64,000 nucleotides of DNA, from positions 124,001 to 188,000 of the forward strand of contig JAKUCV010003344.1 in NCBI GenBank assembly GCA_028386065.3, in the 5' to 3' direction. Of this stretch, positions 1-13,400 are shown piece after piece. The position numbers and the translations under genes are program-made. The stretch's first letter is position 1. Every line of letters starts with the position of its first letter. The DNA comes from Turnera subulata. Its lineage: Eukaryota; Streptophyta; Magnoliopsida; Malpighiales; Passifloraceae. Below the pieces are notes generated by a model. The model did no database searches and was not told the DNA's origin. It saw nothing but the letters and a program-made list of their open reading frames with translations.

Positions 1-915
1 TCAGTTAATTATTGATCCAAAACGACCCTGGTTCAACCATGGTCCAACCACAGTTCAACCACTTGTTCGAATCAACGGTTCTATGTGTGTGACCCTGTAG
101 GCACTTGTAACATTCGGCAATAATTGTAAAATCTCATTTTATAATTATAAGCAAAGAGCGGCGTCTAGCAACACATCATTGCTACCCGAAAGACAAGATC
201 AGTACTGATTCTAGATGCCTCGAAACATGTCATCATCCCTTCGTCCCATTATCAAGATTAAACCGAGACATGGAATATGTCAATCTCGTATATGTTTAAT
301 CTTAGTTTCTTGATCCCCGAGATAACTGTGTAAAACGGATACTCGTGATATCGCCATATCACCTAATCCGAGTATGGCCATGCATTTAACAGTTCAACTC
401 TATCAAGAAACCATCTGATAATATACCCGTTATATGGGTTGGACGAATCCCCTCTGGATCATACAAAACCTACTACACATTTATCATATACCCAATGAAT
501 ACCCTTAAGTCCGCCCAGTTACGGATGACTGGGAATAATATCAAAGTATACGACTCATATGTTGGGAACCTTGATGATCTCAGGTCTAAGGACAATACAT
601 ATAAGAACCACTAATGACAATCATATAACATTCCATGTAGGGTTTTTATGTGGGTCGGTCCTGTCCACAAGTTCTCTAACTTGTACCCGTATGTAGAATT
701 CATATCTCATATAATTCTCAACATACGCTAGTCTTAATTTATTATTACAACCCATCCATAATAATAATCGACTAGGGACATTTAAGAATATAAAATATTC
801 TAGGGTTATAAATATGTGCAAGCGATTATCTCATAACCATATTTATTGGAATAACCTTAATGTATATACATGACTACAATCATCCATGGATTGGCTTTTG
901 GGCATATTACTAACA
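1..915 (-). repeat. Copia-type LTR sequence (minus orientation)
   Basis: Read on the minus strand, the block starts at 915 with TGTTAGTAATATGCCC, which looks like a Ty1/Copia LTR start. The rest is typical AT-rich, non-coding LTR sequence with no usable ORF. The right edge at 915 is well supported. The left edge is not: a TG at 96-97 is preceded by ACCC, and ACCC also follows 915, which would give a solo LTR of 96-915 with an imperfect duplication. Equally, the LTR may run past the window start. Just right of 915 lies a pyrimidine-rich tract (917-935), which read on the minus strand is a possible polypurine tract, so this could also be the 3' LTR of an element whose interior was lost. Confidence 0.5.
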
Positions 916-3268
916 ACCCTCTCTTCCCTCTCGGTGCTACCGGTCAACTGCCCTACAGTAGAACTTATTAATTATTCAGGTACGTTATGTTACCAATTAT
1001 GAAATTGTTTAAGTGTCACCTCGAGTCATATCTAAGTTGTGTACCATTGCAGAGGTTCTCTAAATAGAGCCTAAAGCTCACAATAAACAGGATATAGCAA
1101 GACAACGTATATCACAAGCATGGCAATAACAGCTCATAGGAGAATCACATGGCAAACAACACATATTCATTGTCATGGCAATTCATCACATAAACAACCA
1201 GGTACACAACACAGTCAACAGTACGAAGCATACTCAGCAAGCAGTACTACTTAACCATACCAACAAGTATTCACATATAGGTATATAAGTTTTATAGAGT
1301 CACCTCAATTATGATGGCGCTCTATCTGTCCACCACTAGTACCAGCCGCTCCTGAATTATGTCTCGTGCCTATACACATAGACACCACATCTCACAAAGA
1401 TATTTAATAATAAATAAATCATGCATGCATGTGCAATACAACCGTGAGTTAAAGTCCAGCCCGAACCGTCTACTCTCACTCACCAAAACTACATCTCCAA
1501 GTCACGGGCCTAAGGTTCACAGGCTCAAAGCCCAACTAAGTCCAAAACCTTAATCCCGGGCTTGAAGTCCATACCACCAATCCAATACTTAACCCACAAC
1601 AATCTCGGGCTTATAGTTCTTGCCATTAAGTCCACTATAAACTTTAGATGTCCTTGGGCTTTGAGTCCACTTATAATAAATCCAGGAATTATAATGGGTC
1701 ATAACATTTTAATACTGGGCCAAGGCCCGATTTGTCTTACTCCCGTCTAAAGGTTTAACCCGAGTCCGAGTTATCCGTCCTAGAGGTTCTACCCGCATCG
1801 ACAACCGTCCACGTGCTACTCACTCCTCGCCCTCGGTTTCTACTATGTACATTAAGAATACAAAACCCAATCCAAAAATAATAGATGTACATGCCATGAG
1901 TGAACACTAAGTGACTCAACATTGGATAATACCGTGGAAAAATGCCGAAGAAAATTCTGGAGAAACCCACTCGCCGGAACAGTACTCGCTCGGCGAATTC
2001 CAGTCAACTCCGCCGGAATAGCACAACAGCCCGAACGACCACCACTACAAACAAACCACAAGTCTGCCCACACACCATCAACCCGAGCCAAGAACTTTGT
2101 CCGGTAAGCAACAACAACCCCCAAAACCCACTGTTGGCAAAAGACTACCATTAATCTACTGGAACCAGAAACATAAGAAAGAAGCAAGGACGAGCTGGAA
2201 CCTTACCGGAAGATGGATTCGTGCACGACCAGTAGCAAATTCAACACCTCGATCTAGACGACTCTACCAAACCCGTGGTTTGTACCAGATCCTGCAACCG
2301 ATCCAGACAGCTTCGCTCAGAACAGCAACAACCCGAGCACGTCCGACAACCGCCACAATAGGACAAACATAGCACCACTAATCCACCATCCGAGCCAAAA
2401 CAACAACACAGCCCAAGACACCAACCGACACAAACCTGCCGTCAGAAAACCACCCTGCACACACACACCCGCCGTCAAGCCAATGCCAACCACCGAGCCC
2501 AAAAAGAAAACAACATGAACAAACACCATCAGAGCTCGAGAACAAAAAGAGGAGGAAGAGAAAAAGGGAATAGGGGACAGGGCTTACCGGAGCACGATGG
2601 TGGCGACGACCTAACCTCGTCAACCCGAGGAGGGCCTTGGGTTCTCCGCCTCAAGACCACCGCGAGCAACTCCTCCCCTCTCTCGGACACAGACGACAGA
2701 CACAACACCACATCGACACACTGCGTGGCTGGAAAGGCAAGTTGGAGAGATAGAGAAGCGGGCGGTGGCGCTTCGTCGTCAAGAGGAAGGAGAAAAAAAC
2801 AAAGAGAAAAAAAAAATGGAGGTGTAGCCGGCTCGGAAAAGAAAGGAGAAGAGAGGAGAAAGTGAGGAGAGAGAGAATAAGAGAAGCTTATGTACCTAGG
2901 TTAATCCTAAGGTTTCCTCGTCAGCGAAATGGCGTCATTTTGATTAACAAAACGGTGTCGTTTTAACTCTCTTCCACCCCTGGTGAACACGCCCATACTC
3001 CCTTGGTCAACGCGCGAGCCTTCTTGAGTTTTATACCTCGAAGCTCCCAAAACGACGTAGTTTTTATAAAAACTACATTAAAGCTTAATTGCCAACTCCG
3101 AAACCTGATTAAAACCAAACGAACACCAAATAACGGTTGGAACCTTCATTAGAGAAATAATTTTAAGGAAAAGAGTTAAATTCTGGACCAAAATTCCGAA
3201 ATATCTCGAGGGTAAAATTTTTATTCCAAAAAATTTCATAAAAAAATTATGAAAAATCGGGCGTTACA
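916..3268 (-). repeat. Ty3/Gypsy LTR, family related to the 4538 element
   Basis: The block ends at 3268 with the GCGTTACA terminus shared by the Gypsy LTRs ending at 7222 and 10413. It follows the same internal order as the 4538-7222 LTR: a segment ending in AGTCACCTCAA near 1297, repeated 'GGGCTTAAAGCCC'-like words (1500-1760), a GC-rich CCGG-containing part (1960-2700) and an A-rich 3' part. Sequence right of 3268 is not a polypurine tract, so 3268 is the outer 5' edge of a minus-strand element or solo LTR. The first part of the LTR seems missing or displaced by the Copia LTR that ends at 915. No protein-coding gene is supported; the many short ORFs are chance. Confidence 0.6.
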
Positions 3269-3721
3269 AATTGTTTATTGGATGATGTCGGTTCATATTG
3301 GTTGTCAAAAGAGTAAAATCTATTATCTATTGAGATATGTTGGTTGTCAACTTCAAGTAATTTGATAATTATTAATGATGAGTATTGTTGTGGTTTCGAG
3401 TTGTTGTGGTAACTGTTGTTGTTGTGTTGTGTTGTGATTTTATTCCGTGACCCGTGTTTGATGTTGTGATTTTGGTAGCATCCGTGCAGATTGTCGGCTA
3501 CCCAATGAGCGAGGCTTACGAGATTTTAAGATTGTTTTGGTTTGGTACTTGGGTAGATGATCAACAAGCACAACAAAAACCATGTGTTGTCATACGATGA
3601 GTGCCTATTGTTGAGTCGGAGCGTCTTGGTCAAACCCATATATTGTTGAGATCCACTGTATTTGCATTGAGTAATCATTTTGTACTGTAATCTAATACAA
3701 ATGCTTGCGCTGCGTGATTAA
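3269..3721. other. Unassigned spacer left of the LINE
   Basis: About 450 bases rich in TTG/GTT words (a TGTTGTTG-like tract near 3380-3450). No ORF of useful length, tRNA or recognised repeat is visible. It lies between the Gypsy LTR end and the poly(T) that marks the LINE 3' end, so it is probably the older DNA into which both inserted. Confidence 0.4.
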
Positions 3722-3785
3722 CTTTTTTTTTTATCATAAAAGACGTACTTCATTAATAGGTAGAGTTAAGTAGTACAAGCATCAT

Positions 3786-4532
3786 TCAAAAGTAGGTTAC
3801 AAAGCTGAGTAGGTGGTGCAAGTTGCCATGAGGAGGACATTGGCGATGCAAAGAAGCTTTGGCGATCCAATCAGCCACTTGGTTTGCACATCTGGGAATC
3901 TTGTGTACATGGAAGTCGTCAGTGTTACCTATTTGTATCTTGATAGAATTGATGATTGATAGTATCTCCCATGGGATGCAGGTAGAAGAGAACGATTGTG
4001 CCACAATGGATGAATCTGTCTCGATAACGGCTACTGAGTAGCCTCTTGCCTTAGCAAGGAGGACAGCTTTCTTTACCGCCAATGCCTCAGCAATCAAAGG
4101 TGAAGAGCATCTAACTCGGGAGGATATACCATCAATGAAAATTCCATCAGAATTCCTACAGATCACACCAAGTCCAGTAACCTTGTTTACCAAATCCAAA
4201 GCTGCGTCACAATTCAGCTTGTAGGCTCCAGGAGGGGGCCTCTTCCATGATAATTGAACCTCTGTAGATTGGGGGGACAATGGTGAGGTTTTGAGCAAAA
4301 GGCATAGCTGCTTGATTTCCTTCCATCCATAATGTGACAGCCGCGTGCAACGTCATTCTTGGCTGTGGGATAATAGACCTGACACAAGATCATTTCGTGA
4401 TTTCCAAATGGCCCAACAGATGTGAGCAAAAAGGCATAAAGTAGAGTCACGCTGTAAGAGGCTCAAAGATAGCGACCAGGCTCTCCATCACCTTGCAACA
4501 TCGTGGAAACCAGCTTTATCAACACGGACAGA
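3786..4532 (-). pseudogene. LINE ORF2, 3' part: RNase H domain
   Basis: A minus-strand ORF (3786-4298) encodes an RVT_3-type RNase H: W-K-R-P-P-P-G-A-Y-K-L-N-C-D-A-A at the start, I-A-E-A-L-A-V near residue 88, E-T-D-S in the middle and a C-terminal N-Q-V-A-D-W-I-A. These match the D-E-D-D catalytic pattern of plant LINE RNase H. A related frame upstream (to about 4450) carries the linker. It is the 3' continuation of the ORF2 interrupted at 4533-4537 by the Gypsy insertion. A stop precedes the poly(A) tail by about 60 bases. Some host proteins carry a similar domain, but the context here is clearly the LINE. Confidence 0.8.
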
Positions 4533-4537
4533 AAGAG

Positions 4538-7222
4538 TGAAACACCCGTGTCCCAATTTTACAAATAAAATACTTAAACCAAAAGAGTTTACCAAAATAC
4601 CCCTAAAACCCAGGACACGAAATCCAATACCAAAACATTATCTGGAAAGAAATTCTTAATAAGACGAGATGTCATAAAGTACAAGAGAAAACCGGTTTAT
4701 CAGCCATAAGTCAACCCGGCATCCAGCCGAAACATTATCAGGTAACAAACCCCGGCAACCCGCCGATAAGGTAATCAAAATCAATAAAGACATCTCAACA
4801 AAATCCAATGCAGCGGAAGATAAAGATAAAATAAAACAAAAGTAAAAGATGATATGTAAGTCGGCTCTATGGATCCAACCGGGAGAAGAAGCACGCTACC
4901 AGTTGGGATATCCACGTCCGTACTCCGGAAAGGAAGAAAGGAATTGCACGCTAACTAAGAGTCTAAAAAACAACGGTGGCGATTAAGTGAGTCGCCTACT
5001 CAGTGAGCAGTATAAATCTAATTATGTAGGTGTGCAAAGCAAGTCCGAAAGGAAAGTAGAGATACAAACACAAGTATACAAACATACAATAACCAGTACT
5101 AACAGACCAATCTAACAAGCTCATGCATACAAACATAAAAAAGACTTATAAAGTCACCTCAACGACGATTATCATGTGGAGCTTTCCCCAAGACAGATCC
5201 TCCAGCTCCCGAGGTATTACCCGTGCCTGAATACCGGCACACACAACAATTACAAATCAATTACAATAAACAGTGCATGCATGATATTTATATGCTCAAC
5301 TGAAAAGAACTTGACCCAATCTACCTGGCTAAGTAACTCCAGGATCTAGGCCCCAAAGGGTAACTCCAAAGAGATTAGGACCTAAGGTGCTCCGGGCTTA
5401 GGCCCAACTAAGTCCATAAATAATTCCCGGGCCTAAGGCCCATTCATTATGTCCTTAACGAATTCCCGGGCCTAAAGCCCATCTAAGTCCAAAACTGAAT
5501 CCCGGGCCTAAAGCCCATTATGAAGTTGGGCTTAAAGCCTGTTACCAAAGTCCAAAGGTTAACCAATTAAGTACTTGGGCCTCAAGCCTATATCTTAAGG
5601 TCCATCATTACCAAGTATAGAATTAGGCTCAAAGCCCGTTTCTTAAATCCAAAAATTATTCACAAGTTAAATATTGGGCCTGGGCCTGGTTTTCCTAAAA
5701 CCGTTCTAAGGTCAACCCGAACCCAGGAGTTAGTCGACCTAGATGTTCTATCCGAGTCGGTAAGTTTTCCGGCCACACATACGTTTTCTCCCCACACTCG
5801 ATATTCCACTATTATACTTAGTCATTACATATACATATCCCCCAAGAATTCCTTAATTAAGTACAAGCCAAAACCGAAATAAAATCGGAAACAAATACCG
5901 GAATGTCGTGAACAGTGACCCGAGCCCTCGCCGGAAAATTCCCGAGCTCGCCGGATTCCAGTGACCTTCCTGGAAAAATTTACAACAACTAAGACAGCCT
6001 AAACAAAAACACTGCCATAAGCCCGAAAGACATCCAACAACATTCTACACTACATTCAATTCAAAAATCCACCAAATAAACCAACACAACACCCACGGCT
6101 CGCAGCCGAAGCAAAAGAAGAATTGGAAAGGCAGATCCTTACCCAGAAACTTGCTGCCAACACCGAACCTATCCAACAACTCCAAATCCGAGTTCGGTGC
6201 TCGCACAATCACTACCCAAAACCAAACCATACACCCAACATTCAATAGCAACACAGCGACCACACACCCAAAACGAATTGGAAGAGAAGAAAAGAGATTA
6301 AGAATTCGAGTCCTTACCCGAAAAATCAAAACCTCACTGTCGTCACTGCCAAGCCCGCAGCAACAAACCCCAACCAGCTCCCTCGCCTACTGCTCAGGAA
6401 CAACCCGAGCGCACCTGCCGAGTCCGGTAACAACACTGCCCGGATCCAACCGCAACGACAAACACCACCACCTAGAAGCAATCGCCGGCCACCACACACA
6501 CAACCCGCCATCAATAACCACAAAACAAGAAGACAGAGAGGAAGAGAAGGACGGCGAGGCTTACCAGCAAACGATAGTGGAAAAACACCCGAGCCCGACC
6601 TCGGCTTCCTGCCGTTCGTCCTCGACTGGTGCGACCCGCCTCGGTGTAGGAGCGACGTCCTGGTGTTGATGGTGGCGAAATGAAGAGGAGGCAAAGGTGG
6701 AGTAACGGCTAGAGAGAAGAGAGGAGGTGAGGGTGGTTTCGGGAGAAAATAAGATGAGATGTTGGTGACGACGAGAGGGTGAGAGAGAGAGAGAGAGAGA
6801 GAGAAGGAGGAGAAGGTGGGAGGGGCGGCCAAGGGAGGAAAGGGGGGAAAAAGAAAAGAAAAAGAAAAGAAGAAGAGAAGAGAAGAGATCGGGCTAGGGT
6901 TTGGCCGCCCTAGTGGACGACCCGTCGTTCCACTTAGGCGCGGTCAACCCCCCTGCCTGGTCAACGCGTCCTTCTTTTTTTTTCACTGTTTCAAAACTAC
7001 GTAGTTTCGATTGAAACAAGGATAAACTTCGCATTTCACCCCGATCTCGAATTCGTTTTCCACGGAACCCGAACCAAGAACCATACCAACTTAAAATTGA
7101 CATTTCCAAGGAAAAATAATTTATTTCCAAGCCCAAAAATCCGGAAATTCCTCAAGGGCAAAATTGAAATAAAAAATTCCGAAAATTTCATAAATTAAAT
7201 TATGAAAATCCGGGGCGTTACA
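4538..7222 (-). repeat. Complete LTR of the 4538 Gypsy element
   Basis: This is a 2685-bp LTR with TG...CA ends. It contains a (GA)n run (6781-6804), a GC-rich ORF-like stretch (5900-6900) and repeated GGGCCTAAAGCCC-like words (5400-5700). From 5778 on it aligns almost base for base with 8967-10413, with scattered substitutions and small indels. No coding gene is supported. Confidence 0.9.
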
Positions 7223-7273
7223 GTTCTACCCCACTTAAGAAAATTTCGTCCTCGAAATTACAAGATATGAAAA

Positions 7274-8966
7274 TCAGAACAGATGTGGATACCGCTCTCT
7301 CATATGGGACTCAACCTCCCAGGTAGCCTCATTCGGGGAATGACGGCTCCATCTGACCCGAACCATAGGAATGGTACGACTCCTCAACTGCCACACCTCC
7401 TGAGCCAAAATCTCCACCGGCTCCTCCACATAGGTCAAATCCTCAGAAACCTCCACCTCTGTCGGGGACACAACATGACTAGGATCAGACCGATAACGCC
7501 TCAGCATCGAAACATGGAATACATCATGTATGCGCGACAGCTCCTCCAGTAACGCCAACCTGTAGGCCAGCGGACCAATCCGCTCCATGATCTCATAAGG
7601 ACCAATATAACGAGGGCTCAACTTGCCCTTCCTCCCAAACCTGATAACACCTCTCCAGGGAGCAACACGGAGGAAAACTCTGTCACCTACATTGTACTCC
7701 ATCTCCCGACGATGCTTATCGGCAAAACTCTTTTGCCGATCCTGAGCAGCTCTCATGCGCTGCTTAACCACCTCGATCTGATCAACAGTCTCCTGGACTA
7801 GGTCCAGACCAATCACCTGTCTCAGACCTTCCTCATCCCAACAGATCGGACTACGGCACTTCCGCCCATACAAAGCCTCATAAGGCGCTATACCGATACT
7901 GGAGTGATACCCGTTGTTATAAGCAAACTCAACCAACGGTAATGTCTCATCCCAAGAACCACTGAAATTGAGCACACAAGCTCTAAGCATATCCTCCAGT
8001 GTCTGTATAGTCCTCTCTGACTGCCCATCGGTCTGGGATGGAATGCAGTACTGAAATTCAGCTTAGTACCCAAAGCTGACTGTAAGCTCTTCCAGAAGTG
8101 GGAAGTAAACCTCGGATCCCTGTCCGACACAATGGATAGTGGAACTCCATGTAGACGGACAATACCCGAAACATATAACCTTGCCAGCTTATCTATTGTA
8201 TCCGTCTGTTGAATCGGTAGGAAATGAGCTGACTTGGTCAACCTGTCAACAACGACCCAAATGGCATCATGTCGACCCCGGGCCCTTGGTGACCCGATCA
8301 CAAAGTCCATAGTGATATGCTCCCACTTCCACTACGGAATAGTCAAAGATCTCAACTTGCCGATAGGAGCCTGATGCTCAACTTTCACCTGCTGACAAGT
8401 CATACAACGAGCCACAAACTCCGCAACATCCTTCTTCATCTCGGGCCACCAATAATGACTCTTCAAGTTCTGGTACATTTTGGTGCTATCCGGATGCATA
8501 GCATATGGCGCATTATGCGCTTCATCCATGATCCATCTCCTCAAATCATCGACATCCGGAACACACAACCGATCACCGGTCATCAAAGCACCATCCTCCC
8601 GGACATAGAAACTAGAACTCTCTCCACTGAGAGCCTTATCCCGCAACTCTGCCAAATGAGGATCATCATACTGCAACTCTATGATCTTATCCCGCAAGGT
8701 CGGCCAGATGCTCAAACTGGCAAGCAACGCTCCAGTAACATCCACCTCCAACTGTGCATCCAACGACCTCAGCTCCACCAAGAAAGGCAAAGCATAAGAA
8801 ACCGGGTCCTTATCTGTAGAAACCACTCTCTTCTGACTCAATGCATCTGCAATAACATTGGCCTTGCCTGGATGGTACTCGATGGTACAATCATAATCCT
8901 TCAGAAGCTCAATCCAGAGTCTCTGCCTCATATTAAGCTCCCTTTGGGTCATGATGTACTTCAATC
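7274..8966 (-). pseudogene. Gypsy pol remnant: RNase H end, integrase, chromo-like tail
   Basis: Read from 8966 leftward, the fragment starts inside RNase H ([16 protein letters not shown], then [15 protein letters not shown]). The integrase follows: zinc motif near 8380-8450 (C-M-T-C-Q-Q-V-K), the core M-D-F-V-I-G and D-R-L-T-K-S-A-H-F (8200-8310). A GPYEIMERIGPLAYRL segment and a C-terminal chromo-like motif ending ATWEVESHMRERYPHLF come last. A stop at about 8330 and a frameshift near 8035 (inside the usual FHPQTDGQ region) break it. The short chromo-like tail is typical of the Tekay/Del chromovirus group. Gag, protease and RT are absent through the deletion at 8966. Confidence 0.85.
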
Positions 8967-9958
8967 ATACGTTTTCTCCCCACACCCGATATTCCACTAT
9001 TATACTTAGTCATTACATATACATATCCCCCAAGAATTCCTTAATTAAGTACAAGCCAAAACCGAAATAAAATCGGAAACAAATATCGGAATGCCGTGAA
9101 CAGTGACCCGAGCCCTCGCCGGAAAATTCCCGAGCTCGCCGGATTCCGGTGACCTTGCCGGAAAAATTTACAACAACCAAGACAGCCTAAACAAAAACAC
9201 TGTCATAAGCCCGCAAGACAACCAACAACATTCTACACTACATTCAATTAAAAAATCCACCAAATAAACCAACACAACACCCACGGCTCGCAGCCGAAGC
9301 AAAAGAAGAACTGGAAAGGCAGATCCTTACCCAGAAACTTGCTGCCAACACCGAACCTATCCAACAACTCCAAATCTGAGTTCGGTGCTTGCACAATCAC
9401 TGCCCAAAACAAAACCATACACCCAACATTCAATAACAACACAACGACCATACACCCAAAACGAATTGGAAGAGAAGAAAAGAGATTAAGAATTCGAGTC
9501 CTTACCCAAAAAAATCAAAACCTCACTGTCGTCATCGCCTAGCCCGCAGCAACAAACCCCAACCGGCTCCCTTGCCTACTGCTCAAGAACAACCCGAGCG
9601 CACCTGCCGAGTCCGGTAACAACACTGCCCGGATCCAACCGCAACGACAAACACCACCACCTAGAAGCAATCGCCGGCCACCACACACACAACCCGCCAT
9701 CAATAACCACAAAACAAGAAGACAGAGAGAAAGAGAAGGACGGCGAGGCTTACCAGCAAACGACAGCGGAAAAACACCCGAGCCCGACCTCGACTTCCTG
9801 CCGCTCGTCCTCGACTGGCGCGACCCGCCTCGGTGTAGGAGCGACGTCCTGGTGTTGATGGTGGCGAAATGAAGAGGAGGCAAAGGTGGAGTAACAGCGA
9901 GAGAGAAGAGAGGAGGTGAGGGTGGTTTCGGGAGAAAAGGAGATGTGATGTTGGTGAC

Positions 9959-9997
<39 letters not shown>

Positions 9998-10413
9998 AGG
10001 AGAAGGTAGGAGCGGCGGCCAAGGGAGGAAAGGGAGGAAAAAGAAAAGAAAAAGAAAAGAAAAAGAGAAGAGAAGAGATCGGGCTAGGGTTTGGCCGCCC
10101 TAGTGGACGACCCGTCGTTCCACTTAGGCGCGGTCAACCCCCTGCATGGTCAACGCGTCCTTCTTTTTTTTTTTCACTGTTTCAAAACTACGTAGTTTCG
10201 ATTGAAACAAGGATAAACTTCGCGCTTCACCCCGATCTCGAATTCGTTTTCCACGGAACCCGAACCAAGAACCATACCAACTTAAAATTGACATTTCCAA
10301 GGAAAAATAATTTATTTCCAAGCCCAAAAATCCGGAAATTCCTCAAGGGCAAAATTGGAATAAAAAATTCTGAAAATTCCATAAATTAAATTATGAAAAT
10401 CCGGAGCGTTACA
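8967..10413 (-). repeat. Truncated second LTR of the 4538 Gypsy element
   Basis: This is 1447 bp matching 5778-7222, so the first about 1240 bp of the LTR are missing. The (GA)n run at 9967-9993 is longer than in the partner LTR. The right edge is the CA before the AAGAG duplication. Confidence 0.9.
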
Positions 10414-10418
10414 AAGAG

Positions 10419-13400
10419 GTTATGCAAACCAGGTAGATCTTGCATACTCATAGAAAAAGAAGAGATGCTCCACAGTTTCCACCTCCTACGCACAAACCTG
10501 ACATATGGAATCATGCAAAAAAACCTCTATGGGATAGATTAGCAGCAGTAGGAAGTGCATTTAACATAGCCCTCCACATAAAATTATGAATTTTTTGGGG
10601 CATTTTCAATTTCCAAAAACCTTTCTAGAAAGTAGAGTCTAGGAAGTTCGAGCTACCAGGTTGATCATTTAAGGAAGGGTGCACCAAATGCATATATGCA
10701 ACCTTATATCCTGACTTCACCGAGAAGACACCATCAGAGATGTAATGCTAAATTCGGGAGTCCTGGACATCGGGTGCAACAGGAATAGTTTGAATCAGCT
10801 CCACTTCTTCATCATTTAACAATTCCCTCAACTTGACAATATTCTAGGTCCCATTCTCTTGTATGAAGGATGAAACAGACCGCACAGGAAAAATGCGAGG
10901 GGCTAGAGAACGAATAAGGAAGGGTTTCTGTGGGAGCCATTTATCACCCCACACAAGGGTTGACCTCCCATTGCCAACTGACCATCTTAGCCCCAGGTTC
11001 AGAATATCCTTCCCATGCAAAATACTTGACCATAACCATAAAGCCCTATTCCCTTGAGTAGCATGTAGAAAATCATCTCGAGGAAAATATTTTCCTTTAA
11101 GAATACGCACCCATAGAGCACTAGGGTTTTCTAATAGCCTCCAGCATTGCCTTGCGAGTAGAGCAGAGTTAAAAATCTCCAAATCTTTAAAACCCAAGCC
11201 TCCTTGCTCCTTAGGTTTGCACATGATTTCCCATCGAAGCCAGTGGGTTTTTCTTCCCTCCACATCTTGCGACTAGTAAAAGTTAGCCACCAAACTTTGC
11301 AGTGAATGACAAAATGTTTTGGGAAAACGAAAGATGGACATGGCATAAGTTGGTACAGCATTCAAAACAACCTTGATCATCACTTCTCTCCTCGTAACAG
11401 AAAGTAGAGATTGTCGCCAGGTTTCCACCTTTTGTTGTAATCGTTCCCGAATAAACAAAAGCGCCTGCGTTTTTGACCTGCCCAGGAGGTGGGAAGGCCA
11501 AGATAAGCTTCGGTACCCCATGCCTCCCTCATACCCAATAATGCCGAGATCATGGTTCGGGCTTGAGGTACAGTGTTGGCACTAAAAAATATGGATGATT
11601 TGTGCCTGTTTATAGACTGGTCAGACGCAGCCGTAAAGATGTCAATAACCGCTCCAATGTTGGCGGCTTCTTGGATAGTACCTGTACCAAACATTAATTT
11701 GTCATCGGCATAGAAGAGATGCGTTAGGGTAGGGCAAAATCGGTTTAGCTTGAAGCCCTGCACAAATCCTGATACTTTAGCCTTTTCCATCATCCTTGAT
11801 AAAGCATCCATTGCAAGAATGTACAAATAAGGGGACAAAGGGTCTCCCTGCCGAAGACCCCTTGTAGGATAGAAGCGTTCAGTTGGTTCCCCATTAACCA
11901 AAGGCACAAAGGCAGCCTGTTCCATAGATACAAAGGATGGGAGCCATGTATTGAACCGATTCACACATACCTTTACAATCACCTTGTAAAGGAAATTACA
12001 AAGCCCAATAGGCCTATACTCAAGAAGGAATTCTGGGCTTTTCACCTTTAGAATCAAGGTAATAAAGGTGTTATTCACTTCTTTGAGAACATAACCAGTA
12101 TCAAAAAAGGCCTTCACAACATCGATCACCTCCATTTTTATCACACTCCAGAATTTTTGGTAAAAAAGGCCTGAGAAGCCATCAGGCCCAGGGGCCTTTA
12201 GTACACCCATACTAAACACAGCAAGCTTAAATTCCTCATCTGTAACCTCCCTAAGGAGGACAATATTCATCTCATCCGAAACCATAGAGGGAATTAGGTT
12301 TACAAAATCAAGAAAGTCAACAGGATTGGAAGATGTGTAAATAGAATTGAAGTAATCAATAACATGCTCACGAATACACTTATCATCATCAATTATGAGA
12401 CCACTTTTAGTTTTTAGCATCTGTAGCCGGTTCCTTTGTCTTTTGTGAATGGTTGAAGCATGAAAAAATCGGGTATTCTTATCCCCATATGCTAACCATT
12501 TAATCTTGGACCTTTGATGCCAAAACATTTCCTCCCTCTTCCATAAAGATTCAAGAAGATTAACAATCTCAAGCTCACGAGTCTTGACCTCTTTAGTGTA
12601 TGGGAGTGAATGAAGCAGATTAAGTTCCACATTGAGCTCCTGAATTCTCTTTTTGGAATTACCAAAAACAATTTTCCTCTAATGAACAAGACGTTTCCTG
12701 ACTCCTTTAAATTTCTGTATCATACGGTAATGTCGGGAGCCAAGGCACTATATCTGCCACCCATGCTGGATAATATTAGTGCACTCATCATCTTCAGCCC
12801 AGCAGGATTCAAACCTAAACAGGTATCTCTTTCGTCGCACAGGTTGCTGCAGTTGTAAGATCAAGGGTCTATGATCAGACCCAATAAGTGTTTCATGTAG
12901 CACCATGGCCTGCGGCCAGTCAATTCTCCATTGTATATTTGCCACAGCCCAGTCAATCCTAGATTGAATGCTTGCATCCTCGCTTCTTCTATTATTCCAT
13001 GTATATGGGTTTCCTTAGAACCCTAAATCCACTAGGCAATTTCCATCCAGAAAATCCTGAAAGTCTCTCGCCTGGGAGAGTCTAAAATGAAGGCCCCCGA
13101 TTTTTTCAGACTCCTCCGTGATGGAGTTGAAATCACCTACCACCAACCATGAGTTCTACTGCCCAGGGTTTAAAGAACAAACTTTCCCCCAAAACTCTCT
13201 TTGTAGTTGAGTAGTCGCAGGTGCATAAACAAGGGCCAAAAACCATGGATCCATATTCTCCTGCCAAAGCTTCACATGAATAAAATTTTGACACTTTGAT
13301 ATAGTATCGATATGCCAATCATCCGTCCATCGTAAAGGCAAACCTCCACTAAGTCCTCTTCGTTCCACATACTCCGCTTGAGTCATCCTGAGTTGGCGCC

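Larger units (their letters stand above)
4538..10413 (-). mobile_element. Ty3/Gypsy chromovirus, large internal deletion, inserted in the LINE
   Basis: The element is bounded by a perfect 5-bp target duplication AAGAG (4533-4537 and 10414-10418), starts TG and ends CA. The left LTR (its 3' LTR in transcription sense) is complete at 4538-7222. The classic polypurine tract AAGTGGGGTAGAAC follows on the minus strand (7223-7236). The interior retains only the end of RNase H, integrase and the C-terminal chromo-like tail. At 8966/8967 it jumps straight into the middle of the other LTR (8967-10413). One deletion therefore removed gag, protease, reverse transcriptase and roughly the first 1.2 kb of the right LTR. 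The element cannot move itself. Confidence 0.9.

Noticed and set aside
96..915. Perfectly defined solo Copia LTR with ACCC duplication
   Set aside because: A four-base match is weak and sequence left of 96 could also be LTR; only the 915 edge was kept as firm.
6326..6832. 168-codon minus-strand ORF in the 4538 Gypsy LTR
   Set aside because: It is Ser/Pro-rich and caused by CT-rich LTR sequence; the matching LTR copy breaks it.
8317..9009. 230-codon plus-strand ORF
   Set aside because: It is the antisense shadow of the Gypsy integrase/RNase H region and is not conserved as a protein.
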